Below are positions 19,040 through 29,057 of a stretch of DNA of 64,000 nt, in pieces. Numbering within the stretch: the first letter of the stretch is position 1; each line of letters begins with the position of its first letter. The position numbers were made by a program, and so were the translations under genes. The DNA lies in assembly GCF_013343215.1 (NCBI RefSeq), contig NZ_CP039143.1, positions 1,426,001 through 1,490,000 of the forward strand. The letters run 5' to 3'. Under the pieces are notes generated by a model. The model did no database searches, was not told where the DNA came from, and was given only the letters and a program-made list of their open reading frames with translations. The DNA comes from Acinetobacter sp. 10FS3-1 (GTDB taxonomy: Bacteria; Pseudomonadota; Gammaproteobacteria; Pseudomonadales; Moraxellaceae).

Positions 19040-19912
19040 TTACTCAATGGTAATTTTACTCCATGATTCATACATTTTCACGGCAGTTGAAAAATCACTA
19101 TTTTTATCTGATAAGCTGTTTGCTGCCTGAATCAGATTCTGTGCCAGCGCCAGAACAGGTACTGAAAGTTTGGCTTCTTGCGCCAGATCTATGGCAATGC
19201 CTGTGTCTTTGGCTAATAAAGGCAGAGCAAAGGTTAGCGGGAAACTGCGATTTAAAATACGCTGTGGAATCACGGTTTCAGTCACCATACTTTTACCGCT
19301 CGATGCATTAATACAATCCAGTGCTTCACTCAGATTAACACGGTGTGCTTTTAAGGTGGTCAAGCCTTCGGCCGCTGCGCAAAGGTGAGCGGCCATTAAC
19401 ATATTATTCACCGCTTTGACTGCAAAACCAGAGCCAGATTCCCCGACATGCTTGATTAGCTTGCCAAAAGCCTGCATGGCTGGCAGAGCTTTTTCAAAGC
19501 CTTGGGCATCACCGCCGACCATCACGGTTAACGTGGCATTTTCAGCGCCAATCGTCTGGCCGCTTACCGGCGCATCCAGAAAAATAACGCCCTGATCACT
19601 CAGTTGAGTGACCAGTTTACGAGCGGATTCAGGCACACCACTGGTACAATCTACCCAGATAGAACCTGCTTTAAGCGGCAGGTCTTTTAAGAGATGTTCA
19701 ACATCCGCACTGGTGGGGAGGCAGGAGAAAATAATATCAGCCTGAACAGCCTGCTCCAGAGCAACCGCCTGTGTAGCATATTCAGCGGCATGTTGTTCAG
19801 CCTTGGCAAAAGTCCGGTTCCAGACATAGACCGTATCGAAATGCTTGGGCAGATGCGCTGCCATACGATAACCCATTGCACCCAAACCAATAAAAGCCAC
19901 TGACTGAATCAT
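19040..19912 (-). CDS. NAD(P)-dependent beta-hydroxyacid dehydrogenase family protein
   Basis: A 290 aa oxidoreductase of the 3-hydroxyisobutyrate dehydrogenase/tartronate semialdehyde reductase family. The Rossmann motif [10 protein letters not shown] is at about residues 9-18, the substrate-binding signature is [15 protein letters not shown], and the catalytic Lys is in [10 protein letters not shown]. The all-helical C-terminal domain follows. The substrate could be 3-hydroxyisobutyrate, glyoxylate/succinic semialdehyde or a related beta-hydroxyacid; the neighbours do not decide. It lies 65 bp downstream of the alpha/beta hydrolase gene on the same strand. Confidence 0.88.
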   Translation of the reverse strand: MIQSVAFIGLGAMGYRMAAHLPKHFDTVYVWNRTFAKAEQHAAEYATQAVALEQAVQADIIFSCLPTSADVEHLLKDLPLKAGSIWVDCTSGVPESARKLVTQLSDQGVIFLDAPVSGQTIGAENATLTVMVGGDAQGFEKALPAMQAFGKLIKHVGESGSGFAVKAVNNMLMAAHLCAAAEGLTTLKAHRVNLSEALDCINASSGKSMVTETVIPQRILNRSFPLTFALPLLAKDTGIAIDLAQEAKLSVPVLALAQNLIQAANSLSDKNSDFSTAVKMYESWSKITIE

Positions 19913-19977
19913 GTTTATCCTCTGAATATTCTTTCTGATTTAAAGCTAATTTTAAAAGGCTCTGGATCCCCGAGCGG

Positions 19978-21075
19978 TCAGGCATCAAGTCGTGTGGAGC
20001 GGTGTGCCAGCCAAGCGGTTAATTTAGGCCAGAAGGTATTGGCCGCTTTCTGGTTGGACATCAGCCCCAAATGGCCCCCTGGGATAAGAGTAAACGTCTT
20101 ATCGGTGCTGCTTGTCAATTCCATCAAAGGCTTAGCTGAGTGCTTGGTGACAATCTGGTCGGTTTGGCCTGCGCCTACCAACAAGGAGCAGTTGATATTT
20201 TTCAGGTCGATGGTTTGCCCCTTTAAAGTCATAGAACCTTCTTTCAGAGGATTCTGTAACCATAAATTCAGCACCATGTCCTGATTGATTCCACCCGGAT
20301 AGTCAATCATTTTGTTAAGAAAATTGCCCATGGTGGCATGTTCATAGACATCTTCTACATTTTCCAGATTCAGTAAAAACTGCTTCTGGCTTTTAAACCA
20401 GCCAATAGGGTCCAGTAATTTAAAGCCAAGCGCATTGAGGACACCCGGTGAATGGATATAGAGTTTTGGAATCAGGCCTTGATAGAGGCTATGTTGCAAG
20501 TTTTTATTTTTAGAAATTAACTGATTGGCGCTCCTAAACAGTTTACCAATACGACCAGAAGCATAGCTGTCAATCGGGCTGCCGAGTACGATCAGATTTT
20601 TAACATGTTCAGGTGAATGCAGGGCAGTATAGAGCGTGACAAAAATTCCGGCCATACTCCAGCCATGCAACGAAATAAACTGGCTGCCAGAATGAGCACA
20701 AATGCGCTCAATTGCTTGCGGAATTGCGCCGTCAACAAAGGATAGGAAATTTAAATGGCGATGTTTATAGCGAAAACGTTTCCATTCCACCAAATACACA
20801 TCAAAGCCACTATGCTGAAAATGTTTGACTAGGGAGCGATAAGGATAAAGGTCGTAAATATCCATATTGATTGCAAGTGGCGCGATAAAGACCAGGGGCT
20901 CACGATATTTCTTGTCAGGAGAGGCATAATAACGAATCTTGCAGAATTCAGTGGCGGCAATATATTCAAAAGGTGTTTTTTGCGAAAGAATCAGGGTAGA
21001 TGAGTTAAACAGACGCGCATTAAGATGTTTTAATTTTTTCCGCTGGCGCTGAATATTTTGTTTTAATTGAATCAT
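19978..21075 (-). CDS. Alpha/beta hydrolase, PhaC-related
   Basis: A 365 aa alpha/beta-fold protein resembling the PHA synthase/PhaC-like hydrolase group. The strand LVFIAPLAINMDIYDLYP is characteristic of that group. The nucleophile elbow is HGWSMAG, with Ser in place of the Cys used by true PHA synthases. A likely Asp is in GAGQTDQIV, and the His is in PGGHLGLM. So it is more likely a hydrolase or acyltransferase than a polymerase. No phasin or phaA/phaB gene is nearby. It is divergent from metZ. Confidence 0.75.
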   Translation of the reverse strand: MIQLKQNIQRQRKKLKHLNARLFNSSTLILSQKTPFEYIAATEFCKIRYYASPDKKYREPLVFIAPLAINMDIYDLYPYRSLVKHFQHSGFDVYLVEWKRFRYKHRHLNFLSFVDGAIPQAIERICAHSGSQFISLHGWSMAGIFVTLYTALHSPEHVKNLIVLGSPIDSYASGRIGKLFRSANQLISKNKNLQHSLYQGLIPKLYIHSPGVLNALGFKLLDPIGWFKSQKQFLLNLENVEDVYEHATMGNFLNKMIDYPGGINQDMVLNLWLQNPLKEGSMTLKGQTIDLKNINCSLLVGAGQTDQIVTKHSAKPLMELTSSTDKTFTLIPGGHLGLMSNQKAANTFWPKLTAWLAHRSTRLDA

Positions 21076-21217
21076 GTAAATAAATTATCCGTATTCGGGA
21101 AGATTTGATCGAAGTCTAAGCAATATTTGCTTATTATACCTTGACCTGAAATAGCTTAGGCGCTCAAAATGTTGGCAAATTTTTACAAAAGGCAGTCCCT
21201 TGGACTGGGGTAAAGTG

Positions 21218-22405
21218 ATGAGCCAGCAAGATGATATTTCCTACCAGTTAGAAACCTTAGCCATTCGTACCGGTCATACCCGTAGTTTTGAAGGCGAGCA
21301 CGGCGAACCGATTTTTCTAACATCTTCATTTGTCTATGAGAATGCGGCCGAAGCGGCAGCAAAATTTTCAGGCCAGGAACCGGGCAATATCTACTCCCGC
21401 TTTACCAATCCAACTGTGGCCACTTTTGAAAAACGTCTGGCTGCACTCGAAGGTGCAGAGCGCGCCGTTGCTACCAGTTCAGGTATGGCAGCCATTATGG
21501 CCGTGGCAATGGCTTTTTTAAAAGCAGGCGATCATGTGATCTGTTCACGTGCAGTATTTGGCTCGACTGTATCTTTGTTTGAAAAGTACGTGGCTAAATT
21601 TGGCGTGGCTGTAGATTTCGTCGACCTGCATGATATAGCGGCCTGGAACAATGCTATTAAGCCAGAAACCAGACTGCTCTTTGTTGAATCTCCATCAAAT
21701 CCTTTGGCAGAAGTGGCGGATATTCAGGCGCTAGCAGATATTGCGCATGCAAATGATGCCTTGCTAGCAATTGATAACAGCTTCTGTACGCCTGTATTAC
21801 AACAACCCATCAAATTTGGTGCAGACTTGGTGGTGTATTCTGCGACTAAATATCTGGATGGTCAGGGGCGTGCTCTAGGCGGTGCAGTTGTGGGGAGCCA
21901 TAAGCTGCTTGAAGAGGTTTTCGGTTATGTACGCACGACGGGGCCATCCATGAGTCCGTTTAATGCCTGGGTCTTTTTGAAAGGTCTGGAAACATTACGC
22001 TTACGTATGCGTGAACATTCTGCCAATGCACAAAAATTAGCCGAGTTCCTGAATGCGCATCCGAAAGTAGAAAAAGTCTATTATGCAGGCCTGCCTGAGC
22101 ATGTTGGTCATGAGCTGGCAGCAAAACAGCAAACTGGTTTTGGCGGTATAGTCTCTTTTGTGGTGAAGGCGGGCCGTGAAGGTGCATGGAAAGTAATTGA
22201 TAATACAAACTTTATCTCAATTACCGGTAATCTGGGGGATGTCAAGTCAACTATTACTCATCCGGCAACCACCACGCATGGCAAACTGTCTCCAGAAGCC
22301 AAAGCTGCAGCAGGTATTTGCGAAGGTTTAATTCGTATTTCTGTCGGTTTGGAAGAGATTGATGATATTATCCGTGATATTACACGCGGTTTAGATCTAA
22401 TTTAA
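21218..22405 (+). CDS. metZ: O-succinylhomoserine sulfhydrylase MetZ
   Basis: A PLP enzyme of methionine synthesis that makes homocysteine directly from O-succinylhomoserine and sulfide. I start it at the ATG at 21218 (MSQQDD, TGGGG 7 bp upstream), giving 395 aa; a TTG at 21200 would overlap that ribosome site. Cys/Met-metabolism family motifs are present: SSGMAAIMA phosphate loop, [12 protein letters not shown], and the PLP Lys in [12 protein letters not shown]. It is 28 bp ahead of the ybaB gene. Confidence 0.93.
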   Translation: MSQQDDISYQLETLAIRTGHTRSFEGEHGEPIFLTSSFVYENAAEAAAKFSGQEPGNIYSRFTNPTVATFEKRLAALEGAERAVATSSGMAAIMAVAMAFLKAGDHVICSRAVFGSTVSLFEKYVAKFGVAVDFVDLHDIAAWNNAIKPETRLLFVESPSNPLAEVADIQALADIAHANDALLAIDNSFCTPVLQQPIKFGADLVVYSATKYLDGQGRALGGAVVGSHKLLEEVFGYVRTTGPSMSPFNAWVFLKGLETLRLRMREHSANAQKLAEFLNAHPKVEKVYYAGLPEHVGHELAAKQQTGFGGIVSFVVKAGREGAWKVIDNTNFISITGNLGDVKSTITHPATTTHGKLSPEAKAAAGICEGLIRISVGLEEIDDIIRDITRGLDLI

Positions 22406-22433
22406 TTTTATAAATATATGTTCGGAGATTTTT

Positions 22434-22763
22434 ATGAACATTAATATGTTGATGCAGCAAGCGCAGCGCATGCAAAAAGAAGTTGAAAACAACGTGAAAA
22501 AGGCCAAAGAAGAGCTTGCGCAAACTGAAGTGCATGCTGAGGCTGGTGGTGGTTTGGTAAAAGTAACCATGACTGCACGTAATGTAGTGAAACGTATCGA
22601 AATTAACCCTGAACTTCTTCAGGACGATCCTGACATGATCGAAGACCTGATTGCAGCTGCTATGAATGATGCAGCACGTCAGGCTGAAGCCATTTCAGAA
22701 GAGCGCATGAAAGCAGCAAACTCAGGCATGGGCTTGCCACCAGGTCTGGCTGGTTTATTCTAA
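22434..22763 (+). CDS. ybaB: Nucleoid-associated protein, YbaB/EbfC family
   Basis: A 109 aa dimeric DNA-binding protein of the YbaB/EbfC family. It has an N-terminal amphipathic helix rich in Gln, Lys and Glu ([20 protein letters not shown]), the core [18 protein letters not shown], and a C-terminal helix. It has the conserved placement directly before recR (13 bp gap), as in many proteobacteria. A strong ribosome site, CGGAGAT, is present. Confidence 0.95.
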   Translation: MNINMLMQQAQRMQKEVENNVKKAKEELAQTEVHAEAGGGLVKVTMTARNVVKRIEINPELLQDDPDMIEDLIAAAMNDAARQAEAISEERMKAANSGMGLPPGLAGLF

Positions 22764-22776
22764 GGAAGAGTGCGCA

Positions 22777-23373
22777 ATGTTTAGTGATCGTTTTGATCAA
22801 CTCGTTCAAGCATTACGCATTTTGCCAAGCGTTGGGCCGAAATCGGCTCAGCGTATGGCTTTGCACCTGATCATGAAAAACCGTGAAGGTGCGATTGGTC
22901 TGGCACATGCTTTGACTGAGGCGACCAATCATATTCATGAGTGCTCTATTTGTCATTCGCTGACCGAAGATGAGGTCTGTAATATCTGTACCTCCTTGGA
23001 GCGAGATGATGAATTGCTGTGCGTGGTAGAATCACCTGCCGATGTGATGGCTATTGAGCAAAGTGGCAGCTTCCGGGGTAAATATCATGTTTTGGGTGGG
23101 CACTTGTCACCACTTGACGGGATTGGGCCGGAAGAAATTGGCATTCCTTATTTACTGCAGCGTTTAAGTCAAGGGCAGATTAAGGAAGTGATCCTGGCCA
23201 CCAATGCGACTGTAGAAGGACAGGCAACAGCACATTATCTGGTTGAAGCCAGCAAGCATTTAGCGGTGCAGATGACGCGTATTGCTCAAGGTGTGCCTCA
23301 AGGAGGCGAACTGGAGTATGTGGACAGCCATACGCTGAGTCAGGCCGTGCATAACCGCATGAGGATTAAATAA
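22777..23373 (+). CDS. recR: Recombination protein RecR
   Basis: Part of the RecFOR loader that helps RecA bind gapped DNA. The 198 aa length is standard. It has an N-terminal helix-hairpin-helix (LPSVGPKSAQRMALHL), a four-Cys zinc finger (CSICHSLTEDEVCNIC), and a Toprim domain starting at LLCVVESPADVMAIE. It is co-transcribed with ybaB. The 179 bp after it is very AT-rich and holds no clear terminator. Confidence 0.97.
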   Translation: MFSDRFDQLVQALRILPSVGPKSAQRMALHLIMKNREGAIGLAHALTEATNHIHECSICHSLTEDEVCNICTSLERDDELLCVVESPADVMAIEQSGSFRGKYHVLGGHLSPLDGIGPEEIGIPYLLQRLSQGQIKEVILATNATVEGQATAHYLVEASKHLAVQMTRIAQGVPQGGELEYVDSHTLSQAVHNRMRIK

Positions 23374-23552
23374 AATTTGTATAACTGAAGGTGTGAGTTT
23401 AATAGGAAAAAGATATTAATTTATACCTAACTACTCCTTACAAAGTAAATTATTTTAGATAATTAGTCGCATTAAGTATGTTTTTTTATATAAATATTTT
23501 ATATATTAGCTAGTATTCCGCTATCGAGCATCTATCCTTAGACTCAGCCTTT

Positions 23553-24695
23553 ATGTTTCAGTTTATTCAACACCAAAACGACCTGTATCCTGTTCTGGAT
23601 TTAATGGATCAAAATTCAATCTATGGTCTGGATACCGAGTTTATCAAGGTAGATACCCTGTGGCCCAAACTCGGTGTTTTTCAGATCAATGTCGACAATC
23701 AGGTTTATCTTCTGGATGGAACCACTCTGGATCTGACTGAGTTTTTGCACAAAATTTTTAATGCTCAACAGAATGTTTTTCACGCCTGTAGCGAAGACAT
23801 CGACCTGATTTATCATTATACCCAGCAAAAAGCACTGGAGAATGTTTTTGATACGCAGGTGGGTATGTCATTTTTGGGTCATGGTCTGCAAGTCAGCTAC
23901 CAGAATGCCTTGAAGCAGATGCTGGAAATAGATATTGAAAAAGACCAGACCCGCTCCAACTGGCTGGCGCGTCCTTTAAGTAGCGAGCAGTTACTGTATG
24001 CGGCCAATGATGTACATTATCTGATGCAATTGGCTGAAAAAATCAAACAGGATTTAAACAGCAAATCCCTGCTTGATTTTGCCTTACAGGATTGTCAGTT
24101 CCTGACCCGGGAAATAGGGGAAGAAACACCGACTGCCTTGCTGTATCAGGATGTGGGAAATTACCGGCATTCTCGCCGTCAGCTTATGCAATTACAGCAG
24201 CTGGCAGTTTGGCGTGAACAGATTGCCAAGGCTTTAAATCAGCCACGCAGCTTTATTCTGAAAAATGCGACCATGATTGATCTGGTTGAGAAATTTCCGC
24301 GCAATAATTTTCAGTTGAGCCAGGTGAAAGATATACGTGCCAATATTGTACGTGATCATGGTAAAACGATTCTGGACTTATTGAAATTCCTGCCAGAACA
24401 GTCGGACTGGCCATTACGTCTGGCTCGTCCAATCCGTCATTCTTCCAGAGAAGTTGGTGATAAAATTGATCTGCTTATTCAGCAGGTCTCTGCTGAAACC
24501 ACCATTCCTAAGGAAGTGCTGATGCGTAAAAAATGGCTAAATGCCCTGTATCAACATGTGGTCTTTCATAAGGATGAACAAGAGTTGCCGGATTATCTGC
24601 TAGGCTGGCGCTATGAGCTGCTGACCTTGCCGCTACTTCGGGTGCTGCATGAGGATGAATCTTATCTTTCGACCCAGATGAAAGTCACGGAATGA
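23553..24695 (+). CDS. rnd: Ribonuclease D
   Basis: A 3'-5' exoribonuclease that trims tRNA 3' ends. The 380 aa protein has the DEDDy exonuclease fold: LDTEF (residues about 26-30, Exo I), FHACSEDIDL (Exo II) and YAANDVHYL (Exo III, Asp with Tyr four residues on). An HRDC domain follows (about residues 210-290). The usual RNase D length is 370-385 aa. It has its own upstream region and is followed after 129 bp by ycgL, an arrangement known from other gammaproteobacteria. Confidence 0.94.
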   Translation: MFQFIQHQNDLYPVLDLMDQNSIYGLDTEFIKVDTLWPKLGVFQINVDNQVYLLDGTTLDLTEFLHKIFNAQQNVFHACSEDIDLIYHYTQQKALENVFDTQVGMSFLGHGLQVSYQNALKQMLEIDIEKDQTRSNWLARPLSSEQLLYAANDVHYLMQLAEKIKQDLNSKSLLDFALQDCQFLTREIGEETPTALLYQDVGNYRHSRRQLMQLQQLAVWREQIAKALNQPRSFILKNATMIDLVEKFPRNNFQLSQVKDIRANIVRDHGKTILDLLKFLPEQSDWPLRLARPIRHSSREVGDKIDLLIQQVSAETTIPKEVLMRKKWLNALYQHVVFHKDEQELPDYLLGWRYELLTLPLLRVLHEDESYLSTQMKVTE

Positions 24696-24824
24696 CTGGG
24701 GAAAGAATTGATTAAAGATAAAGCAATTATACAAAATCACGACTGATGCATTCGGCAAGGCTAATGTATCTGTCTTTTTTTTAATGTATCCTTGCGGTTG
24801 TTTTTAAGAAAAGTCGTTTAAAAC

Positions 24825-25133
24825 ATGCAAGTGTCTATCTACAAATCCAGTAAAAAAGATGAAATGTATCTTTATGTGGCGCGTCCTGCAGATGAGGGCG
24901 AAACTGAAGAAACATTTGAGCCGCTCGAAGTCTTGTCTGAGCCGGTACGTGTAGCATTTGGGCGTGCAACTTTTGTCATGCACCTTGAATTGAGTGAATC
25001 GCGCAAACTGGCGCGTGCCAATGTCCTGCATGTAATGGACTCCATTGTGACTCGCGGTTTCTTTTTGCAAATGCCGCCAGAAGGCCTGATCAATCCAAAT
25101 GCAGTAGCGCCCGAAGGATTGCGTGGTGCCTAA
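24825..25133 (+). CDS. YcgL domain-containing protein
   Basis: A 102 aa protein of the YcgL family, which is widespread in gammaproteobacteria, usually beside rnd, and has no established reaction. It shows the family opening [16 protein letters not shown], and the [18 protein letters not shown] region is also typical. It is cytoplasmic with no signal. It follows rnd and precedes a small membrane protein gene by 21 bp, so it may belong to the same transcript as the MoxR/VWA genes downstream. Confidence 0.88.
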   Translation: MQVSIYKSSKKDEMYLYVARPADEGETEETFEPLEVLSEPVRVAFGRATFVMHLELSESRKLARANVLHVMDSIVTRGFFLQMPPEGLINPNAVAPEGLRGA

Positions 25134-25154
25134 TATGAATTCAGGAGTTGTGAG

Positions 25155-25538
25155 ATGAATGGTTATGTAAACGTATTAGATTCAATTCCTGAACAGAGTA
25201 TTGCAGTAGCCGTGTATATGCTTGGCAGCCTGATTGCCTTACTTTGCTGGTATGGGGTAACCAGACGCCTGCCAAGAGTAATGGGCAGTTTTTTATGGTT
25301 ACTGGCCTTCGCGGTTTTATTAACCCCCACCGTTTCTGAAGGCCCGAATGCCTCGGTTGCCCCGGCAATTTTCGGTCTGCTATTTGGGGTTTTAACCAAG
25401 GAGCAGGAGCTGGTTTGGATTAATGCGTCACTTATTTTATTTGTCATTGGCCTTGGATGTGTGATTGGCTATTGCTGGTCCAGTTATATATCGAAAAAAC
25501 CGGATACGACTTTAAACAAGAAAAGTTCACCGTTGTAA
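25155..25538 (+). CDS. Small inner-membrane protein of unknown function
   Basis: A 127 aa protein with about four hydrophobic segments: SIAVAVYMLGSLIALLCWYG, VMGSFLWLLAFAVLLTP, NASVAPAIFGLLFGVL and LILFVIGLGCVIGYCW. The C-terminal tail is basic and cytoplasm-like (KKPDTTLNKKSS). I recognise no family. The ribosome site GGAGTTGTGAG precedes the ATG. It lies 21 bp after ycgL and 21 bp before the MoxR-type ATPase gene, so the four genes ycgL-membrane protein-MoxR-VWA look like one operon, and this protein could be the membrane partner of the ATPase/VWA pair. Confidence 0.75.
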   Translation: MNGYVNVLDSIPEQSIAVAVYMLGSLIALLCWYGVTRRLPRVMGSFLWLLAFAVLLTPTVSEGPNASVAPAIFGLLFGVLTKEQELVWINASLILFVIGLGCVIGYCWSSYISKKPDTTLNKKSSPL

Positions 25539-25559
25539 GTAAAAAAATAAGGTTAAATC

Positions 25560-26411
25560 ATGTCTGCTGATATTCAACAATTTTCAGGTACAGATCAGTA
25601 CATTGCGACTGACAGTCTAAAGCTGGCCGTAAAAGCTGCGCGTAGTTTGCAAAAGCCTTTACTGGTAAAAGGTGAGCCGGGGACCGGTAAAACCCTGCTG
25701 GCTGAACAGGTGGCACACAGTTTGGGATTGAGGCTGATTACCTGGCATATCAAGTCGACCACCAAGGCACAACAGGGATTGTATGAATATGATGCAGTTT
25801 CTCGTTTGCGTGATAGCCAGCTGGGTGATGACCGGGTCTATGATATTAAAAACTACATCAAACCAGGTAAACTCTGGGAAGCTTTTACCAGTGAAGAGCG
25901 CTGTGTTCTGCTGATTGATGAAATTGACAAGGCCGATATCGAGTTTCCAAATGACTTGTTGCATGAACTCGATAAAATGTCGTTCTATGTTTACGAAACT
26001 GGCGAGACCATTACTGCGACCCAGCGTCCAATCGTCATCATTACCTCAAATAATGAAAAAGAATTGCCAGATGCATTTCTGCGCCGTTGTTTCTTCCACT
26101 ATATCGAATTCCCGGATGAAGCCACCATGCGCGAAATCATCGATGTGCATTTCGAGAATATCTCTGCCACATTGGTGAATGAAGCTTTACAAGTTTTCTT
26201 TAAATTACGTCAGATTCCCGGTTTAAAAAAACCACCTTCAACCTCTGAACTGATTGACTGGCTCAGCCTGCTCATGGCCGATGACATGCCGGAAGATGTG
26301 CTGCGTAATGCTGATAAAACCAAAGCCATTCCGCCACTCTACGGCGCACTCATCAAAAACGAGCAGGATGTACAGCTGCTTGAGCGTCTAGCCTTTATGT
26401 CACGCCGTTAG
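25560..26411 (+). CDS. MoxR-family AAA+ ATPase
   Basis: A 283 aa AAA+ chaperone-like ATPase of the MoxR superfamily. It has Walker A GEPGTGKT (about residues 38-45), Walker B VLLIDEIDKAD, sensor 1 IVIITSNNEKELPDAFLRR and an Arg finger region RRCFFHYIEFP. Such ATPases usually work with a VWA protein encoded next door, remodelling or inserting cofactors into a target complex. The VWA gene begins 12 bp downstream, as expected. The target here is unknown; no CO dehydrogenase or methanol dehydrogenase genes are nearby. Confidence 0.9.
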   Translation: MSADIQQFSGTDQYIATDSLKLAVKAARSLQKPLLVKGEPGTGKTLLAEQVAHSLGLRLITWHIKSTTKAQQGLYEYDAVSRLRDSQLGDDRVYDIKNYIKPGKLWEAFTSEERCVLLIDEIDKADIEFPNDLLHELDKMSFYVYETGETITATQRPIVIITSNNEKELPDAFLRRCFFHYIEFPDEATMREIIDVHFENISATLVNEALQVFFKLRQIPGLKKPPSTSELIDWLSLLMADDMPEDVLRNADKTKAIPPLYGALIKNEQDVQLLERLAFMSRR

Positions 26412-26423
26412 GGGGAAACAGGC

Positions 26424-27611
26424 ATGTTTGTGCGACTGTTTTATACCTTGCGCCGCTATGGTGTGCCGGTTTCGACCCGTGAACTGATTGACCTGAATCA
26501 GGCAGTAGCTGCCGGAATTGTCTTTGCTGATCAGGATGAATTCTATCAGCTGGCCAAAACTATCATGGTTAAAGATGAGCGCTATTTCGACAAGTTTGAT
26601 CGCGCCATGAAAGACTATTTTGATGGTATTTCAACCTTTGATCTGGATGAGCTGTTGAATCAGGTGCACAAACTGCCTAAAGACTGGTTTGACCTGGAAT
26701 TACTGGAAAAGCATCTGACACCTGAACAGCGTGAAGAGCTGAAGAAAGCCGGTTCGCTGGAAGAGCTGATGAAAATGCTGGAAGAGCGTCTGCGCGAACA
26801 GCATAAAAAACATCAGGGTGGTAACAAAATGATTGGCACGGGTGGGACTTCTCCCTTTGGTGCCTATGGTGATCATCCGGAAGGTGTGCGGATTGGCGGG
26901 CCAGGGCGTAAACGCTCTGCGGTAAAAGTCTGGGAGCAGCGTCAATATCGTAATCTGGATGATGACCAGCTTCTGGGTAGCCGGCAAATGCAAATGGCGC
27001 TACGCCGTTTGCGTAAATTTGCCCGTCAGGGTGCAGCGGAAGAGCTGGATATTGATGGTACGATTCGTGAAACAGCCAAGCAGGGCATTCTGGATGTACA
27101 ACTGGTACCAGAGCGCCGTAACCGTATTAAAGTACTGATGCTGTTTGATATCGGTGGTTCCATGGATGCGCACATTGCCCAGTGTGAAAAGCTGTTTAGT
27201 GCAGCCAAGACCGAATTTAAGACCCTTGAATATTTCTATTTCCATAACTGTCTGTATGACTACGTCTGGAAAGATAATGTTCGGCGTTCCAGTTCACGCA
27301 TGAATACCTGGGATCTGTTCAATACTTATGGCCGAGACTATCGGGTAATTGTGGTGGGTGATGCCAGTATGGCGCCTTATGAATTGAATTCGGTAGGCGG
27401 CTCAGTTGAATATATGAATGACGAGGCCGGACAGGTCTGGTTACAGCGACTGCGTCAGCATTTCGATAAAACCGCCTGGCTCAATCCGGAAGAAGAAAGA
27501 TACTGGCATTACACCCATACCATCGGACTCATCAGGCAAATCTTTGAGGGGCATATGTTCCCGATGACCTTAAAGGGTATTGAAGATATGACCAAATATC
27601 TGACCCGTTAA
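26424..27611 (+). CDS. VWA domain-containing protein, CoxE-like
   Basis: A 395 aa partner of the MoxR ATPase. The N-terminal 190 residues are helical and charged (LEELMKMLEERLREQHKKHQ), then a Gly-rich linker. The C-terminal VWA domain begins at about residue 230. The metal site reads DIGGSM, so the first Ser of the usual DxSxS is Gly. The C-terminus is rich in aromatic residues (WLNPEEERYWHYTHTIG). By analogy with CoxD/CoxE and RavA/ViaA, the pair should form an ATP-driven maturation or chaperone complex. Confidence 0.85.
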   Translation: MFVRLFYTLRRYGVPVSTRELIDLNQAVAAGIVFADQDEFYQLAKTIMVKDERYFDKFDRAMKDYFDGISTFDLDELLNQVHKLPKDWFDLELLEKHLTPEQREELKKAGSLEELMKMLEERLREQHKKHQGGNKMIGTGGTSPFGAYGDHPEGVRIGGPGRKRSAVKVWEQRQYRNLDDDQLLGSRQMQMALRRLRKFARQGAAEELDIDGTIRETAKQGILDVQLVPERRNRIKVLMLFDIGGSMDAHIAQCEKLFSAAKTEFKTLEYFYFHNCLYDYVWKDNVRRSSSRMNTWDLFNTYGRDYRVIVVGDASMAPYELNSVGGSVEYMNDEAGQVWLQRLRQHFDKTAWLNPEEERYWHYTHTIGLIRQIFEGHMFPMTLKGIEDMTKYLTR

Positions 27612-27720
27612 TTTAGTTTTTATATCAATGGTTTAAGTTTTGATTGCTCAAGTTGTTGCTTTCACGCTTATAAAGTAAAGCAATTGAGTGCTCATCTATA
27701 TTTCACAGTTAAGGATTGCT

Positions 27721-28929
27721 ATGAATCATCAAATTAATGGCATTGCGCTGCCAAATGAAGAAGGCTTCTTTGGCCAATATGGTGGTCAGTTCATTCCGCC
27801 TGATTTAAAACAGGCCATGAATGATATTAATGTTGCCTATCAGGAAATTCGCCAGACTGAAGAATTTCAAAATGAACTGAAAGAGCTGTTTGCTCATTAT
27901 GTAGGCCGTCCGAGTCCTTTATTTCACGCCAAGCGTCTCTCTGAGCAATTGGGCGGTGCGCAGATCTATTTAAAACGCGAAGACCTGAACCATACTGGTG
28001 CTCATAAAATCAATCACTGTCTGGGTGAGGCACTTTTAGCCAAATATATGGGAAAGACCAAAGTCATTGCTGAAACCGGAGCAGGCCAGCATGGTGTGGC
28101 ACTGGCTACGGCATGTGCCTTGGTTGGTATTCCATGTGAAATCCACATGGGACAGGTGGACATCGAAAAAGAACATCCAAACGTTGTCAAAATGAAAATT
28201 CTGGGTGCTCATCTGGTGACTGTGACTCGTGGTACCGCAACTTTAAAAGATGCGGTTGATAGTGCCTTTGAGGAATATTTAAAAGATCCGAAAAACTTTA
28301 TTTATGCGATTGGTTCTGTGGTAGGGCCACATCCATTCCCAATGATGGTGCGTGATTTCCAGTCCATTATTGGTGAAGAAATTAAAGTTCAAACGTATGA
28401 GCGTTTTGGTGCAAACCCGGATTATGTGGTTGCCTGTGTCGGCGGCGGTTCAAATGCTGTAGGTGCATTTAGTGCTTTTTTAAATAATCCCGAAGTCAAA
28501 CTGATTGGAGTGGAACCGGCAGGTCATGGTCTGAATACCGATATGCATTCAGCAACCTTGACTTTGGGTAAGCCGAGCCAGTTACATGGTATGGCCTGTT
28601 ATGTACTGGAAGATGAACAAGGTGAGCCTTTGCCTGTGCATTCAATTGCCTCAGGCCTGGATTATCCGGGTGTGGGTCCGCAGCATAGCCTGCTTAAGGA
28701 TTTGGGTCGGGTAGAATACACTACAGCGACAGATCAGGAATGCCTGGATGCCTTTATGACCTTGTCACGTGTGGAAGGAATTGTTCCGGCTTTGGAAAGC
28801 TCACATGCAGTTGCCTGGGCGATTCGTGAAGCGGGCAAGCTGTCAAAAGAGACAAAAGTTGTGGTGAACCTGTCTGGCCGTGGTGATAAAGATTCAGACT
28901 ATGTTGCAGAGAAACTGGGCTTAAATTAA
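27721..28929 (+). CDS. trpB: Tryptophan synthase beta chain-like protein (TrpB)
   Basis: A PLP-dependent beta subunit that condenses serine with indole to give tryptophan. I start at the ATG at 27721 (MNHQING; AAGGA 6 bp upstream), giving 402 aa; a GTG at 27688 lies upstream. The PLP Lys is in GAHKINH, the phosphate loop is GGGSNA, and the catalytic Glu region is AETGAGQHG. The sequence departs from the usual operon TrpB (HKINH rather than [18 protein letters not shown] near the start), and no trpA or trpF is adjacent. It may be a second, paralogous TrpB. Confidence 0.85.
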   Translation: MNHQINGIALPNEEGFFGQYGGQFIPPDLKQAMNDINVAYQEIRQTEEFQNELKELFAHYVGRPSPLFHAKRLSEQLGGAQIYLKREDLNHTGAHKINHCLGEALLAKYMGKTKVIAETGAGQHGVALATACALVGIPCEIHMGQVDIEKEHPNVVKMKILGAHLVTVTRGTATLKDAVDSAFEEYLKDPKNFIYAIGSVVGPHPFPMMVRDFQSIIGEEIKVQTYERFGANPDYVVACVGGGSNAVGAFSAFLNNPEVKLIGVEPAGHGLNTDMHSATLTLGKPSQLHGMACYVLEDEQGEPLPVHSIASGLDYPGVGPQHSLLKDLGRVEYTTATDQECLDAFMTLSRVEGIVPALESSHAVAWAIREAGKLSKETKVVVNLSGRGDKDSDYVAEKLGLN

Positions 28930-28945
28930 TAGCCTGAGTTCAGCT

Positions 28946-28978
28946 AAAGATCCCAGCCTAGTGCTGGGATCTTTTTTT
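28946..28978 (+). terminator. Terminator of trpB
   Basis: Stem AAAGATCCCAGC with GCTGGGATCTTT and a run of seven T, 17 bp past the trpB stop. Confidence 0.9.
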
Positions 28979-29057
28979 ATATCTCATCATCTTAAAATCA
29001 TTACAAGCCAATAATGAATAGTTGGAATGAGATTTCTTTGAATACCTTAAAGAAAGC

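Noticed and set aside
26424..27611. Idea that the MoxR/VWA genes form a new defence system
   Set aside because: MoxR-VWA pairs are common housekeeping-type modules; there is no nuclease, toxin or mobile element nearby and the flanks (ycgL, trpB) are core genes.
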